64,000 bases of DNA from Streptomyces sp. NBC_01463 (GCA_036227345.1 CP109468.1:3100001-3164000); one strand, 5' to 3'; positions 16,626 to 25,896 are shown, numbered from the stretch's first letter. Made by a program: numbers and translations. The notes: generated from the sequence alone by a model not told the origin.

Positions 16626-16641
16626 AGGAGGTGGGGCTGCG

Positions 16642-16707
16642 GTGGATCCAAGTCGACCGTGCAGTACTAGCCGCTCTTCCGCTCGACACCTTTCTTCTGT
16701 GATCTGA
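16642..16707 (+). CDS. Possible 21-aa leader peptide before corA
   Basis: GTG 16642 opens a 21-codon Ser/Arg-rich frame (starts MDPSRPCSTSRSS) with GGAGGAG 11 nt upstream and no other use for that RBS. A second GTG at 16631 is too close to the RBS. The peptide would be translated within the 5' leader of corA, reminiscent in position of enterobacterial CorL/MgtL. Real translation is unproved. Confidence 0.35.
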   Translation: MDPSRPCSTSRSSARHLSSVI

Positions 16708-16888
16708 CGCCTTCTCGGCCAAGGCCCACGGCATTTCGCACGACGGAAGAGCACTCCTTTTTTGCCTGTCTGTAGCGAACGCCGTCGTCGCGCCGCCGCG
16801 GTGCCGCCCGCTTTGCGGACGTGAGCCCACGTCCCCATTCCGGGCTGTTCCACGCCCTCGCCGACGGCCCTCCGTGAAGGAGCCAGCC

Positions 16889-18010
16889 ATGTCGATGATC
16901 CGTGACCTGCGCGCTGTGGTGCGCCCGTCCCTGCGCAAGACCAACACCCTCCACAACGGCTACGACGCCACGCGCGACCCGTCAGAGTCCAGCGCGGTCG
17001 TCGACTGCGCGGTCTACCGCGACGGCCGCCGGCTCGCCGAGGTGGACGGCACCTGCCGCACCCCGCACGAGGCGATGCTCCGCGTACGGGAGAAGGGCGG
17101 CTTCGCCTGGATCGGCCTCCACGAGCCGACCGAGGAGGAATTCGCGGGCATCGCCCGGGAGTTCGGGCTGCACCCGCTCGCCGTCGAGGACGCCGTCCAC
17201 GCCCACCAGCGGCCCAAGCTGGAGCGCTACGACGACACGCTGTTCACCGTCTTCAAGACGATCCACTACGTCGAGCACGCCGAGCTCACCGCGACCAGCG
17301 AGGTCGTGGAGACCGGCGAGGTGATGTGTTTCACCGGCCGGGACTTCGTCATCACCGTGCGGCACGGCGGACACGGCTCGCTGCGCGCACTGCGCCACCG
17401 GCTGGAGGAGGACCCCGAGCTGCTCGCCAAGGGCCCCTCCGCCGTCCTGCACTCCATCGCCGACCATGTCGTCGACGGTTACATCGCGGTGGCGGCCGCG
17501 GTGCAGGACGACATCGACGAGGTGGAGATCGAGGTCTTCTCCACGCCGGACAAGGGCAGCCCGCGCGGTTCGGACGCGGGCCGGATCTACCAGCTCAAGC
17601 GCGAGGTGCTGGAGTTCAAGCGGGCCGTCTCACCGCTGCTGCGCCCGATGCAGCTGCTCAGCGAGCGGCCGATGCGGCTGATCGACCCGGACATCCAGAA
17701 GTACTTCCGCGACGTCGCCGACCACCTGGTCCGGGTACAGGAGGAGGTCATCGGCTTCGACGAACTGCTGAACTCGATCCTCCAGGCCAACCTCGCGCAG
17801 GCGACCGTCGCCCAGAACGAGGACATGCGCAAGATCACCTCCTGGGCGGCCATCGTCGCCGTACCGACGATGATCTGCGGCGTCTACGGCATGAACTTCA
17901 AGCACATGCCGGAGCTGCGCTGGACGTACGGCTACCCGATGGTGATGGGCTTCATCGGCGTCGTCTGCTTCTCCATCCACCGGATGCTGAAGCGCAACGG
18001 CTGGCTCTGA
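16889..18010 (+). CDS. corA: CorA family magnesium/cobalt channel
   Basis: 373-residue divalent cation channel of the inner membrane. It has the CorA cytoplasmic funnel (HPLAVEDAVHAHQRPKLERYDDTLFTV region), a long stalk helix, and two C-terminal membrane helices with the YGMNF signature (GMN at 334-336) at the pore mouth. ATG 16889 has AAGGAG 8 nt upstream. The 5' leader of over 300 nt is structured and may respond to Mg2+. An MgtE-like regulator gene follows 1.5 kb downstream. Confidence 0.95.
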   Translation: MSMIRDLRAVVRPSLRKTNTLHNGYDATRDPSESSAVVDCAVYRDGRRLAEVDGTCRTPHEAMLRVREKGGFAWIGLHEPTEEEFAGIAREFGLHPLAVEDAVHAHQRPKLERYDDTLFTVFKTIHYVEHAELTATSEVVETGEVMCFTGRDFVITVRHGGHGSLRALRHRLEEDPELLAKGPSAVLHSIADHVVDGYIAVAAAVQDDIDEVEIEVFSTPDKGSPRGSDAGRIYQLKREVLEFKRAVSPLLRPMQLLSERPMRLIDPDIQKYFRDVADHLVRVQEEVIGFDELLNSILQANLAQATVAQNEDMRKITSWAAIVAVPTMICGVYGMNFKHMPELRWTYGYPMVMGFIGVVCFSIHRMLKRNGWL

Positions 18011-18055
18011 TCCGCCGGACAGGCCCTGAACCGAGGGCCGTCTAAGCTCTGCCCC

Positions 18056-18574
18056 ATGACTGCTGCTGACACGCTGCTCGGGCCGGCCCTCGTCGAGGAG
18101 GCCACCAAGAAGTCGGGCCTCATCTGGGTGCGCGGCACCGGCCCCGCGCGAGCGCTGTGGCACGTGTGGCACGAGGGCGCGGCCCATCTCGTCGGGGACG
18201 GCCCCGGCGAGCAGCCGCTGCCGGCCGGTCTCACCGACGGGGCCACCGCCGAGGTGACCGTCCGCAGCAAGGACAAGGGCGGCCGGCTCGTCGCCTGGTC
18301 TGCCTCGGTGGCGCAGCTGGCCCCGCACTCCGATGAGTGGGAGGCCGCGGTCGCCGAGCTCAAGGGCAAGCGGCTCAACGCACCGGACGCCGAGCAGATG
18401 CCGGAGCGGTGGGCGCGCGAATGCCGGATCGTGCGGCTGACGCCGCTCGACTCGCGTACGCAGCTGCCGGACGCCTCCGGTGCGGCCGCTCCGCTGCCCA
18501 CCCCCGCGACCACACGGCTGCCGGTCCCGGCCGGGCTGCCGCGTCTGCTGAAGCGGTCCCTGCGCAAGCGGTAG
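18056..18574 (+). CDS. Conserved hypothetical protein (172 aa)
   Basis: 172 residues, soluble, with ALVEEATKKSGLIWVRGTGPARALWHVWHE-type N-terminus (written here in part), a beta-rich middle and a basic C-terminus LLKRSLRKR. The pattern slightly recalls split-barrel flavin-binding folds but no binding motif can be named. ATG 18056 lies 7 nt after TAAGCT, so it may be leaderless. It converges with the lipoprotein gene, with only 3 nt between stops. Confidence 0.72.
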   Translation: MTAADTLLGPALVEEATKKSGLIWVRGTGPARALWHVWHEGAAHLVGDGPGEQPLPAGLTDGATAEVTVRSKDKGGRLVAWSASVAQLAPHSDEWEAAVAELKGKRLNAPDAEQMPERWARECRIVRLTPLDSRTQLPDASGAAAPLPTPATTRLPVPAGLPRLLKRSLRKR

Positions 18575-18577
18575 CCG

Positions 18578-19357
18578 CTACGACGTCGACTTCGGCAGCT
18601 GCTTGCCGTAGTCGACCGTGTCGTCCGCGGCCGGGGCCGCCAGCGCGAAGTCCTTGCCCCAGTCGGCGAGCGTGATGACGCCCCCGCCACCGCCGCGGGC
18701 GAAACTCAGCGGATACGGGGTGCCCTCCAGGGACACGTCGAGGGCGCCGCCCTCCCCCTTGCCGCCCAGAATCCGGATGGTGCGCACCCCGCCGACCTTG
18801 TCCCGGTCGCCCTTGCCGACCGTGCCGTGCAGGGTGAGCAGCCCGCCGAGCAGCACCTTCTTGTCGGTGAAGCCGCGCAGCTGCTTGTACGTGGGGTCGT
18901 CCTCGGGGACCTTCACGTACTTGTCGTCCAGCTTGTCGGCGGCGGCGCCCCCCGCCTGGCCGCCCTTGTCGGCGTCCGGTTCGCCCTGCTCGTCGTGGTT
19001 CCAGAAGCCGGCGTCGGCCTTGAGATAGAGCTCGTCACCGATCCGCAGCAGCTCGAAGGTGCTGTTCTTCGAGGTGACGGAACCCACGCCGCCCTTGTCC
19101 TTGAGCTTCATGTCGATCTTGTACGTGCCGCCCTTGCTCACCAGCGTGCCGGCCAGCCGGACCGCGTCGGCGGATTCCGCCGACGTCTGCGCCTTCTTCT
19201 CGATCTCCGGCGCGGTCAGTTTGCCGATCCCGTTGGTCCCCTTGTCCGGGTCCTCGTCCGCGCAGGCGGTCAGGGCCGCGGTCAGCCCGGCGCAGAGCAC
19301 GAGGGCGAGGGTGGCGGTCCGGCGGCGGGCCCGGACGGGCGGGACAAAAGAGGTCAC
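18578..19357 (-). CDS. LppX/LprG-like lipoprotein
   Basis: About 259 residues. A basic N-terminus, hydrophobic helix and lipobox L-T-A-C place it on the outer face of the membrane. The body (LAGTLVSKGGTYKIDMKL, GSVTSKNSTFELLRIGDELYLK) resembles the LppX/LprAFG-type beta-sheet that binds acyl chains in mycobacteria; in Streptomyces the ligand is unknown. GTG 19357 is preferred because GAGAGG lies 10 nt upstream; ATGs at 19375 and 19381 also open the frame. Confidence 0.8.
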   Translation of the reverse strand: MTSFVPPVRARRRTATLALVLCAGLTAALTACADEDPDKGTNGIGKLTAPEIEKKAQTSAESADAVRLAGTLVSKGGTYKIDMKLKDKGGVGSVTSKNSTFELLRIGDELYLKADAGFWNHDEQGEPDADKGGQAGGAAADKLDDKYVKVPEDDPTYKQLRGFTDKKVLLGGLLTLHGTVGKGDRDKVGGVRTIRILGGKGEGGALDVSLEGTPYPLSFARGGGGGVITLADWGKDFALAAPAADDTVDYGKQLPKSTS

Positions 19358-19563
19358 AGGCGCACTGCCTCTCATCTGCATGGCGGGGGGTGGCAGACGG
19401 CAGCGTACCCGTGCGGCCTACGTCTTCCGGCAGAGAGCCGTACGGACGGTTCGCCGGAGCGGCACGCAGCGGTACGGGCTAGCCTGATCACGTCATAAGG
19501 GTGCAGGAACTGTCGGAACAGATCCGGATGCGGAAGCCCGGCGGTGAACGAGGAGGCGCAGGC

Positions 19564-20838
19564 ATGGCACCAGGCACGCCCCGCGTCTTCGTCTCGCACC
19601 TGTCCGGCGTACCCGTCTTCGACCCCAACGGCGACCAGGTGGGCCGGGTCCGGGACCTGGTCGCGATGCTCCGGGTCGGCGGCCGCCCGCCCCGGCTGCT
19701 CGGCATCGTCGTCGAGGTGGTGAGCCGGCGCCGGATCTTCCTGCCGATGACGCGGGTGACGGGCATCGAGTCGGGCCAGGTCATCACCACCGGCGTGGTC
19801 AACATGCGGCGCTTCGAACAGCGGCCCACCGAACGCCTGGTGCTCGGCGAGTTCCTCGACCGGCGGGTCAGTCTGGTGGAGACCGGCGAGGAGGTCACCG
19901 TCCTGGACGTGGCCATCCAGCAGCTGCCGGCCCGGCGCGACTGGGAGATCGACAAGTACTTCGTCCGCAAGGGCAGGGGCGGGGCGCTGCGCCGCAAGGG
20001 CGAGACCCTGACCGTCGAGTGGTCGGCCGTCAGCGGCTTCTCGCTGGAGGAGGAGGGGCAGGGCGCGGAGTCGCTGGTCGCCACGTTCGAGAGGCTGCGC
20101 CCCACCGACGTGGCCAACGCCCTGCACCACCTCTCCCCCAAACGGCGGGCCGAGGTGGCCGCCGCGCTGGACGACGACCGGCTCGCGGACGTCCTGGAGG
20201 AGCTCCCGGAGGACGACCAGGTCGAGATCATCGGCAAGCTCCAGGAGGAGCGCGCGGCGGACGTCCTGGAGGCCATGGACCCCGACGACGCGGCCGACCT
20301 GCTCTCCGAACTGCCCGAGGAGGACAAGGAGCGGCTGCTGACGCTGATGCGTCCGGACGACGCGGCCGACGTGCGGCGCCTGATGTCGTACGAGGAGCGG
20401 ACCGCGGGCGGTCTGATGACCACCGAGCCGATCATCCTGCGGCCGGACGCGACGGTCGCCGACGCGCTCGCCCGGGTCCGTCAGTCGGACCTGTCCCCGG
20501 CGCTCGCCGCGCAGGTGTACGTGTGCCGGTCGCCGGACGAGACGCCGACGGGCAAGTACCTGGGCACCGTCCACTTCCAGCGGCTGCTGCGGGACCCGCC
20601 GTTCACCCTGGTGAGCTCGATCGTCGACAGCGACCTGGTGGCGCTGACCCCGCAGACCCCGCTGTCGGTGGTGACCAGCTATCTGGCCGCGTACAACATG
20701 GTGTCGGTGCCCGTGGTGGACGAGAGCGGCTCGCTGCTCGGCGCGGTGACGGTCGACGACGTGCTGGACCACCTGCTGCCCGACGACTGGCGGGAGACCG
20801 ACTTCCACGGCCGCGAGGGGGTGCTCCGTGGCCGGTGA
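19564..20838 (+). CDS. PRC-barrel / MgtE N-terminal / CBS protein without membrane domain
   Basis: 424-residue cytosolic protein: an N-terminal PRC-barrel-like part (VFDPNGDQVGRVRDLVAML), then the MgtE N-domain superhelix (repeats such as LADVLEELPEDDQVEI and AADLLSELPEEDKERLL), then a CBS pair (TTEPIILRPDATVADAL; VSVPVVDESGSLLGAVTVDD). In MgtE channels these modules sense Mg2+ and gate a transmembrane domain, but none is present here; the next gene, overlapping by 11 nt, encodes a two-helix membrane protein. ATG 19564 with GGAGG upstream is chosen over the frame opening at 19501. It matches Rv1232c in the mycobacterial block. Confidence 0.9.
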   Translation: MAPGTPRVFVSHLSGVPVFDPNGDQVGRVRDLVAMLRVGGRPPRLLGIVVEVVSRRRIFLPMTRVTGIESGQVITTGVVNMRRFEQRPTERLVLGEFLDRRVSLVETGEEVTVLDVAIQQLPARRDWEIDKYFVRKGRGGALRRKGETLTVEWSAVSGFSLEEEGQGAESLVATFERLRPTDVANALHHLSPKRRAEVAAALDDDRLADVLEELPEDDQVEIIGKLQEERAADVLEAMDPDDAADLLSELPEEDKERLLTLMRPDDAADVRRLMSYEERTAGGLMTTEPIILRPDATVADALARVRQSDLSPALAAQVYVCRSPDETPTGKYLGTVHFQRLLRDPPFTLVSSIVDSDLVALTPQTPLSVVTSYLAAYNMVSVPVVDESGSLLGAVTVDDVLDHLLPDDWRETDFHGREGVLRGR

Positions 20839-21382
20839 GGACCGCGCACGGGCCTCGAACGGCTCGTCGGCGCTGACCCGCCCCCCGCGCGCCCGGCTCG
20901 ACCAGCCCAAGGCCCCGCGCCGACGGCTGCTGCCGGAGTACGACCCCGAGGCGTTCGGCCGGTTCTCGGAGCGGATCGCGCGCTTCCTGGGCACCGGACG
21001 GTTCATCGTCTGGATGACGCTGATCATCATCCTGTGGGTGGTGTGGAACATCTTCGCGCCCGGGAACCTGCGGTTCGACGAGTACCCGTTCATCTTCCTG
21101 ACCCTGATGCTCTCGCTCCAGGCCTCGTACGCGGCCCCGCTGATCCTGCTCGCGCAGAACCGGCAGGACGACCGCGACCGGGTCACGCACGAGCAGGACC
21201 GCAAGCAGAACGAGCGCTCCATCGCCGACACCGAGTACCTGACCAGGGAGATCGCCGCGCTGCGGATGGGTCTCGGGGAGGTCGCCACCCGAGACTGGAT
21301 CCGGTCCGAACTGGAGGACCTCGTGAAGGAGCTGGCCGACCGCCGGGCGCTGCTCCCGGCCGAGAGTGACGAAGACCGCTGA
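20828..21382 (+). CDS. DUF1003 membrane protein
   Basis: 184 residues with two membrane helices (about 60-78 and 90-110: FIVWMTLIIILWVVWNIF; FIFLTLMLSLQASYAAPLIL), then a charged coiled-coil-like tail starting at QNRQDDRDRVTHEQDRKQN. This is the DUF1003 family. GTG 20828 overlaps the previous gene by 11 nt behind GAGGGGG, so translation is coupled. It may be the membrane partner of the MgtE-like sensor; inference. Confidence 0.9.
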   Translation: MAGEDRARASNGSSALTRPPRARLDQPKAPRRRLLPEYDPEAFGRFSERIARFLGTGRFIVWMTLIIILWVVWNIFAPGNLRFDEYPFIFLTLMLSLQASYAAPLILLAQNRQDDRDRVTHEQDRKQNERSIADTEYLTREIAALRMGLGEVATRDWIRSELEDLVKELADRRALLPAESDEDR

Positions 21383-21426
21383 CAGGGCTACCCGCGCGTA
21401 GCGGCGGGCGCCGTACCATCGTCCGT

Positions 21427-22560
21427 ATGGCTACGGAAGACGCGGTGCTTGAGGCACTGGCGACAGTGAACGACCCGGAGATCCACCGCCCGATCACCGA
21501 GCTGGGCATGGTGAAATCGGTCGAGATCGATCCTGACGGTGTGGTCGCTGTCACGGTGTACCTGACCGTCTCCGGCTGTCCGATGCGCGAGACGATCACG
21601 AAGAACGTGACGGACGCGGTGGCGCTCGTCGAGGGGGTGTCGCGGGTCGAGGTCACGCTCGACGTCATGAGCGACGAACAGCGCAAGGACCTGGCGTCCT
21701 CGCTGCGCGGCGGCACGGCGGAGCGCGAGGTGCCGTTCGCCCAGCCCGGTTCGCTGACCCGGGTGTACGCGGTCGCCTCCGGCAAGGGCGGCGTCGGCAA
21801 GTCCTCGGTGACGGTGAACCTCGCGGCGGCGATGGCTGCGGACGGCCTGAAGGTCGGGGTCGTGGACGCGGACATCTACGGGCACAGCGTGCCCCGGATG
21901 CTCGGTGCGGACGGCAAGCCGACCCAGGTCGAGAACATGATCATGCCGCCGTCCGCGCACGGCGTGAAGGTCATCTCCATCGGCATGTTCACCCCGGGCA
22001 ACGCCCCGGTGGTGTGGCGCGGACCGATGCTGCACCGCGCGCTGCAGCAGTTCCTCGCCGATGTGTACTGGGGCGACCTGGACGTCCTGCTGCTCGACCT
22101 GCCGCCGGGCACCGGTGACATCGCGATCTCCGTGGCGCAGCTGGTGCCGAACGCGGAGATCCTGGTCGTCACGACCCCGCAGCAGGCCGCGGCCGAGGTG
22201 GCCGAGCGGGCCGGTTCGATCGCCGTGCAGACCCACCAGAAGATCGTCGGTGTCGTCGAGAACATGTCGGGCATGCCGTGCCCGCACTGCGACGAGATGG
22301 TCGACGTGTTCGGCTCCGGCGGCGGCGCACGGGTGGCCGAGGGGCTGACGAAGACCGTCGGCGCCGAGGTGCCGGTGCTCGGCTCCATCCCGATCGACGT
22401 ACGGCTGCGTGAGGGCGGCGACGAGGGCAAGCCCGTCGTCCTGTCCGATCCCGACTCGCCGGCCGGCAAGGCCCTGCGCTCCATCGCCGACAAGCTGGGC
22501 GGCCGTCAGCGCGGCCTGTCCGGCATGTCCCTGGGCATCACCCCGCGCAACAAGTTCTGA
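21427..22560 (+). CDS. mrp: Mrp/NBP35-type Fe-S cluster carrier ATPase
   Basis: 377-residue P-loop ATPase that carries and transfers Fe-S clusters. An N-terminal DUF59/MIP18 domain (residues 1-90, with SGCPMRETI) is fused to the ATPase: deviant Walker A GKGGVGKSS, VDADIYGHSVPRM, DLPPGTGD, and the cluster-binding C-x-x-C in MSGMPCPHCDEM. ATG 21427 lies 7 nt after TACCAT (21414-21419) with no Shine-Dalgarno, so it is probably leaderless. Confidence 0.95.
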   Translation: MATEDAVLEALATVNDPEIHRPITELGMVKSVEIDPDGVVAVTVYLTVSGCPMRETITKNVTDAVALVEGVSRVEVTLDVMSDEQRKDLASSLRGGTAEREVPFAQPGSLTRVYAVASGKGGVGKSSVTVNLAAAMAADGLKVGVVDADIYGHSVPRMLGADGKPTQVENMIMPPSAHGVKVISIGMFTPGNAPVVWRGPMLHRALQQFLADVYWGDLDVLLLDLPPGTGDIAISVAQLVPNAEILVVTTPQQAAAEVAERAGSIAVQTHQKIVGVVENMSGMPCPHCDEMVDVFGSGGGARVAEGLTKTVGAEVPVLGSIPIDVRLREGGDEGKPVVLSDPDSPAGKALRSIADKLGGRQRGLSGMSLGITPRNKF

Positions 22561-22576
22561 CCGCAGGCGCGATCGC

Positions 22577-22610
22577 GAAGGTGCCGGAACCCTCGGGTCC
22601 CGGCACCTTC
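22577..22610. terminator. Terminator after mrp
   Basis: GAAGGTGCCGG (22577-22587) pairs with CCGGCACCTTC (22600-22610), with further partial pairing in the loop; followed by tgctgtcttc. It serves convergent genes. Confidence 0.8.
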
Positions 22611-22638
22611 TGCTGTCTTCGTGGGTCCGTCGTCGCGC

Positions 22639-23298
22639 CTACGCGTCGTACGAGGTGATGTCCTCGACGACCGAGAACCCGAGCCCGTACGCGCTCATCC
22701 CCCGCCCGTACGCGCCGATGTGCACACCCTGCGCCGAACCGGCCAGCACCCAGCCGAACTCGGACTCGCGGTAGTGGAAGGGCACCGGAACCCCGTCGAC
22801 CGGCAGCGACAGGACCGACCACGCGGGGCCGTCCAGGTCGTCGGCGAGCTCGAACGCCGTCTCCGTCTGCTGGTCCAGCCAGTCGTCGCGCAGGGTGTGG
22901 TCCATCTGCGGGGGCCAGGTGTAGGCCAGCAGGCCGGAGCCGGCCAGCCAGGCCGCGGACGAGACCGTCGTCGCGTCCAGGACCCCCGTGCCGTCGCCGC
23001 TGCGCCGCACCGGGGAGCTGGCGACGGTCACGACGGCGGCGAACCGCTGCTTGTCGGCACCGGAGTCACCCCGTACCGAGGGCTCGTCGCCATGACCGGT
23101 GGAACCGTGCTGCACAGTGCCGTCCGCCGCGGTGCCCACCTGCATCAGCCAGCGGGGCCCGGTGAAGGCCTCGTCCAGTCCGTACCAGGGGAAGGGCGCC
23201 TGCAGATAGCCCTCGACCGTGAGCCGGGCCGCCGGCACCCCCTCCGCCGTGGCTGTGTCCGGCGCACCATCCGCGCCCACCCGACTCGTTGTCTCCAT
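22639..23298 (-). CDS. Conserved hypothetical protein (219 aa)
   Basis: 219 residues, soluble, beta-rich, with LTVEGYLQAPFPWYGLDEAF, WPPQMDHTLRDDWLDQQTET and FHYRESEFGWVLAGSAQGVH. No membrane segment and no family I can name. ATG 23298 has GAGGAGG about 10 nt upstream. It lies between Mrp and TatB. Confidence 0.72.
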   Translation of the reverse strand: METTSRVGADGAPDTATAEGVPAARLTVEGYLQAPFPWYGLDEAFTGPRWLMQVGTAADGTVQHGSTGHGDEPSVRGDSGADKQRFAAVVTVASSPVRRSGDGTGVLDATTVSSAAWLAGSGLLAYTWPPQMDHTLRDDWLDQQTETAFELADDLDGPAWSVLSLPVDGVPVPFHYRESEFGWVLAGSAQGVHIGAYGRGMSAYGLGFSVVEDITSYDA

Positions 23299-23414
23299 CT
23301 GCCGGCCGCCTCCTCGATTCTGAGGTCCGGAGCGGCCCGCCCCCCGCGGGCGTCCTCACAACCGGACAGATGGAGAATAGCCATACCGTCCGGACGAGTC
23401 GGGATTGACGGGTG

Positions 23415-23891
23415 TCAGGTGGCGTCTGCGTCGAACGGCGGGTGGTCGTCCTGCACCGGCTGCGCGCGCTTCTTGAGCAGGTCGGGAGCGCCAGGGGAAC
23501 CGTTGGCCGCGGCGATCGCGGAAGCACCCGACACGCCGCTCTTCGCCTCCACGGCGGAGGTCTCGCGCCCGTTCACCGCGTCGGTGACCTCGGCGACCTC
23601 CTTGCGCAGGTCGAAGCTCTCCCGGATCTCCTTCAGCCCCAGATCGTCGTTGCCGTCCATGAGCTGCTTGCGGACGAACGTCTTGGGGTTGAGGTCCTCG
23701 AACTCGAAGTCCTTGAACTCCGGGCCGAGCTCCGTGCGGATGTCGTCCTTGGCGCTCTCGGAGAACTCACGGATCTTGCGGATGAAGCGCGAGGCGTCCT
23801 GAATGACCTTGGGCAGCTTGTCCGGGCCGAAGACGAGCACACCGATGATCACGAGCGTCACCAGCTCGAGTGGGCCTATGTCATTGAACAC
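23415..23891 (-). CDS. tatB: Sec-independent translocase subunit TatB
   Basis: 158-residue TatB. The single N-terminal membrane helix with hinge (FNDIGPLELVTLVIIGVLVF-GPDKLPK, written in two parts) is followed by the amphipathic helix and a charged tail, longer than TatA. It pairs with TatC to recognise twin-arginine signal peptides. GTG 23891 is chosen because GAGGAG lies 7 nt upstream. It lies downstream of htrA in the order sigma, anti-sigma, HtrA, TatB, as in M. tuberculosis Rv1221-Rv1224. Confidence 0.95.
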   Translation of the reverse strand: MFNDIGPLELVTLVIIGVLVFGPDKLPKVIQDASRFIRKIREFSESAKDDIRTELGPEFKDFEFEDLNPKTFVRKQLMDGNDDLGLKEIRESFDLRKEVAEVTDAVNGRETSAVEAKSGVSGASAIAAANGSPGAPDLLKKRAQPVQDDHPPFDADAT

Positions 23892-23990
23892 CTTGCGGCT
23901 CCTCGTGTTCTCCGCGACCAGGTCGGATGAGGTCCGGACACGGTCCACGGTACCCGGCGGAACTGTCCGGGCGGTAGCTCCTCGTGGCCG

Positions 23991-25775
23991 TCACGTGCCG
24001 GTTGCCGAACCGAGCGTCAAAGTCATGGACAGGTCTTTACCACCGCGGGTCAGGGAGAGCCTGAGCTGGTCTCCCGGCCGGTGCGAGCGGATCTTCACTA
24101 TCAGTTCCTCGCCGCTGTGCACGCGCTTGCCGTTCACCGCGGTGATGACGTCGCCCGGCCTGATGCCGGCCTCGGCCCCGGGGCCGTCCTCGGTGACGGA
24201 GGACTTGCCGTCGGCCCCCTTGGGCCCGACCTTGGCCCCGTCCCCGGTGTACTTCATGTCGAGGGTGACGCCGATCACCGGGTGGGTGGCCTTGCCGGTG
24301 TTGATGAGCTCCTCGGCGACGCGCTTGCCCTGGTTGATCGGGATGGCGAAACCGAGACCGATCGAACCGGCCTGGCCGCCCTCCGTGGTCGAGCCGCTGT
24401 CGGCGGCGCGGATGGCGCTGTTGATCCCGATGACGTGCGCGTCCGTGTCCACCAGCGGGCCGCCGGAGTTGCCCGGGTTGATCGGGGCGTCGGTCTGCAG
24501 CGCGTCGACGTAGCTGATGTCGCTGCCGTCGCCCTTCTCACCGCCCGCGGTGATCGGCCGGTCCTTGGCGCTGATGATGCCGGAGGTGACGGTGTTGGAC
24601 AGGTCGAACGGGGCGCCGATGGCCACCACCGGGTCTCCGACCTGCACGTTGTCCGAGTTGCCCAGAGGCAGGGGCTTCAGGCCGGAAACGCCGCTGACCT
24701 TGACCACGGCCAGGTCGTAGCCGCTGTCCTTGCCGACGATCTCGGCGTGCGCCGTCTCGCCGCCGCTGAACGTCACGGTGATCTCGCCGGACGAACCGGC
24801 CGGGGCGACCACGTGGTTGTTGGTGAGGATGTGCCCCCGGTTGTCGAGGACGAAGCCGGTGCCGGTGCCCGATTCGGTGGTGCCGCTGACATGCAGGGTG
24901 ACCACGCTGGGCAGGGCACTGGCCGCTATCCCCGCGACGCTGTCGGGGGCGCGCCCGCCGCCGTTGCGCTCGTCCTGGGGCAGCTCGACCTGGGTGAGGC
25001 CGCCGTTGCGCTCTATGTAGGCGCCGATGCCGCCGCCTATGCCGCCCGCCACCAGGGCCAGGAGCAGCGCGCCGATGAGCACCGGCCCACGGCGCCTGCC
25101 GCGCCGGCCGCCGTCGGGGCCGAGCGGCGGTCCGGGCTGGGTGATCAGCGGCTGCCGGGGCGCACCCCAGGGGTCGTACTGGAGCCACTGCGGCGACGGG
25201 GGCGGGGGCGGGGTGTGGACGCCCTGCGGCGGAGTGTGGCCCTGGGGCGGGATGTGCTGCTGCGGGGGTGCCGGCATCGGGTGCGGGGGCTGGGGCTGGG
25301 GCTGGAAGGCGGGTGCCTGGGCGGGCGGGACCGTCATGCCGGAGCCGTTCGTCCCCGCGTAGGGCGGGGGTACGGGGGTGCCGTGCGCCGGGGTCTGCAC
25401 CGGGCGCTGCACGGGCGGTGCGGGCGCCCAGGGGCCGGGGCCGCCGTAGGGCGGGGTGCTGTACTGGTCGGGCTCGTGCAGCGGCTGCGCGGCCTGCGGC
25501 GCGGATGCCGGGGGCCGGGGTGCCGCGGGTGCCGCCGGTGCTGCCGGTTCAGGTGCTGCGGGGGCCGTGGGCTCGGGCGCCGTGGTCCGGGCCGTCCCGG
25601 TCTCCCGCGGCGCGTCCTGGGGCGGCTCGCTCTCGGCGGGCGCGTCGGCCGCGGGCACCGCGTCCGCCGAGCCCTCGACGGGGGACGGCTCCTGAGGCGC
25701 TGTGCGCGTGCTGCGCCCCGGCGTGGGCCGGCTCCACCACTTCGCCTTCGGCTCGGTGGTCTTCCCGTCGTCCAT
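23991..25775 (-). CDS. htrA: HtrA/DegP-type membrane serine protease with PDZ domain
   Basis: 594 residues: a Pro/Ala/Gln-rich cytoplasmic tail (1-225), one membrane helix (about 230-254), a trypsin-like domain with His321 (NNHVV), Asp354 (GYDLAVV) and Ser437 (GNSGGPL), and a C-terminal PDZ domain (about 500-590) beginning near IGVTLDMKY. It degrades or senses misfolded proteins on the outer face of the membrane. ATG 25775 has GGGGA 4-5 nt upstream. Its place after a sigma/anti-sigma pair suggests an envelope stress regulon. Confidence 0.95.
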   Translation of the reverse strand: MDDGKTTEPKAKWWSRPTPGRSTRTAPQEPSPVEGSADAVPAADAPAESEPPQDAPRETGTARTTAPEPTAPAAPEPAAPAAPAAPRPPASAPQAAQPLHEPDQYSTPPYGGPGPWAPAPPVQRPVQTPAHGTPVPPPYAGTNGSGMTVPPAQAPAFQPQPQPPHPMPAPPQQHIPPQGHTPPQGVHTPPPPPSPQWLQYDPWGAPRQPLITQPGPPLGPDGGRRGRRRGPVLIGALLLALVAGGIGGGIGAYIERNGGLTQVELPQDERNGGGRAPDSVAGIAASALPSVVTLHVSGTTESGTGTGFVLDNRGHILTNNHVVAPAGSSGEITVTFSGGETAHAEIVGKDSGYDLAVVKVSGVSGLKPLPLGNSDNVQVGDPVVAIGAPFDLSNTVTSGIISAKDRPITAGGEKGDGSDISYVDALQTDAPINPGNSGGPLVDTDAHVIGINSAIRAADSGSTTEGGQAGSIGLGFAIPINQGKRVAEELINTGKATHPVIGVTLDMKYTGDGAKVGPKGADGKSSVTEDGPGAEAGIRPGDVITAVNGKRVHSGEELIVKIRSHRPGDQLRLSLTRGGKDLSMTLTLGSATGT

Positions 25776-25896
25776 GCTCTCCCCGCAACTGCCGCAACCG
25801 GCCTCTGCACGCCCCGTCGGGGGCGTCCCTCCGGAAATCCTGCCGGAATTCAACCAGGTTTACGGATGCCCTGCGCCGTCCGGTGGGACGACGTCC

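Noticed and set aside
16550..16888. Known Mg2+ riboswitch (M-box) or ydaO element before corA
   Set aside because: I could not match either consensus; only the stems described are supported.
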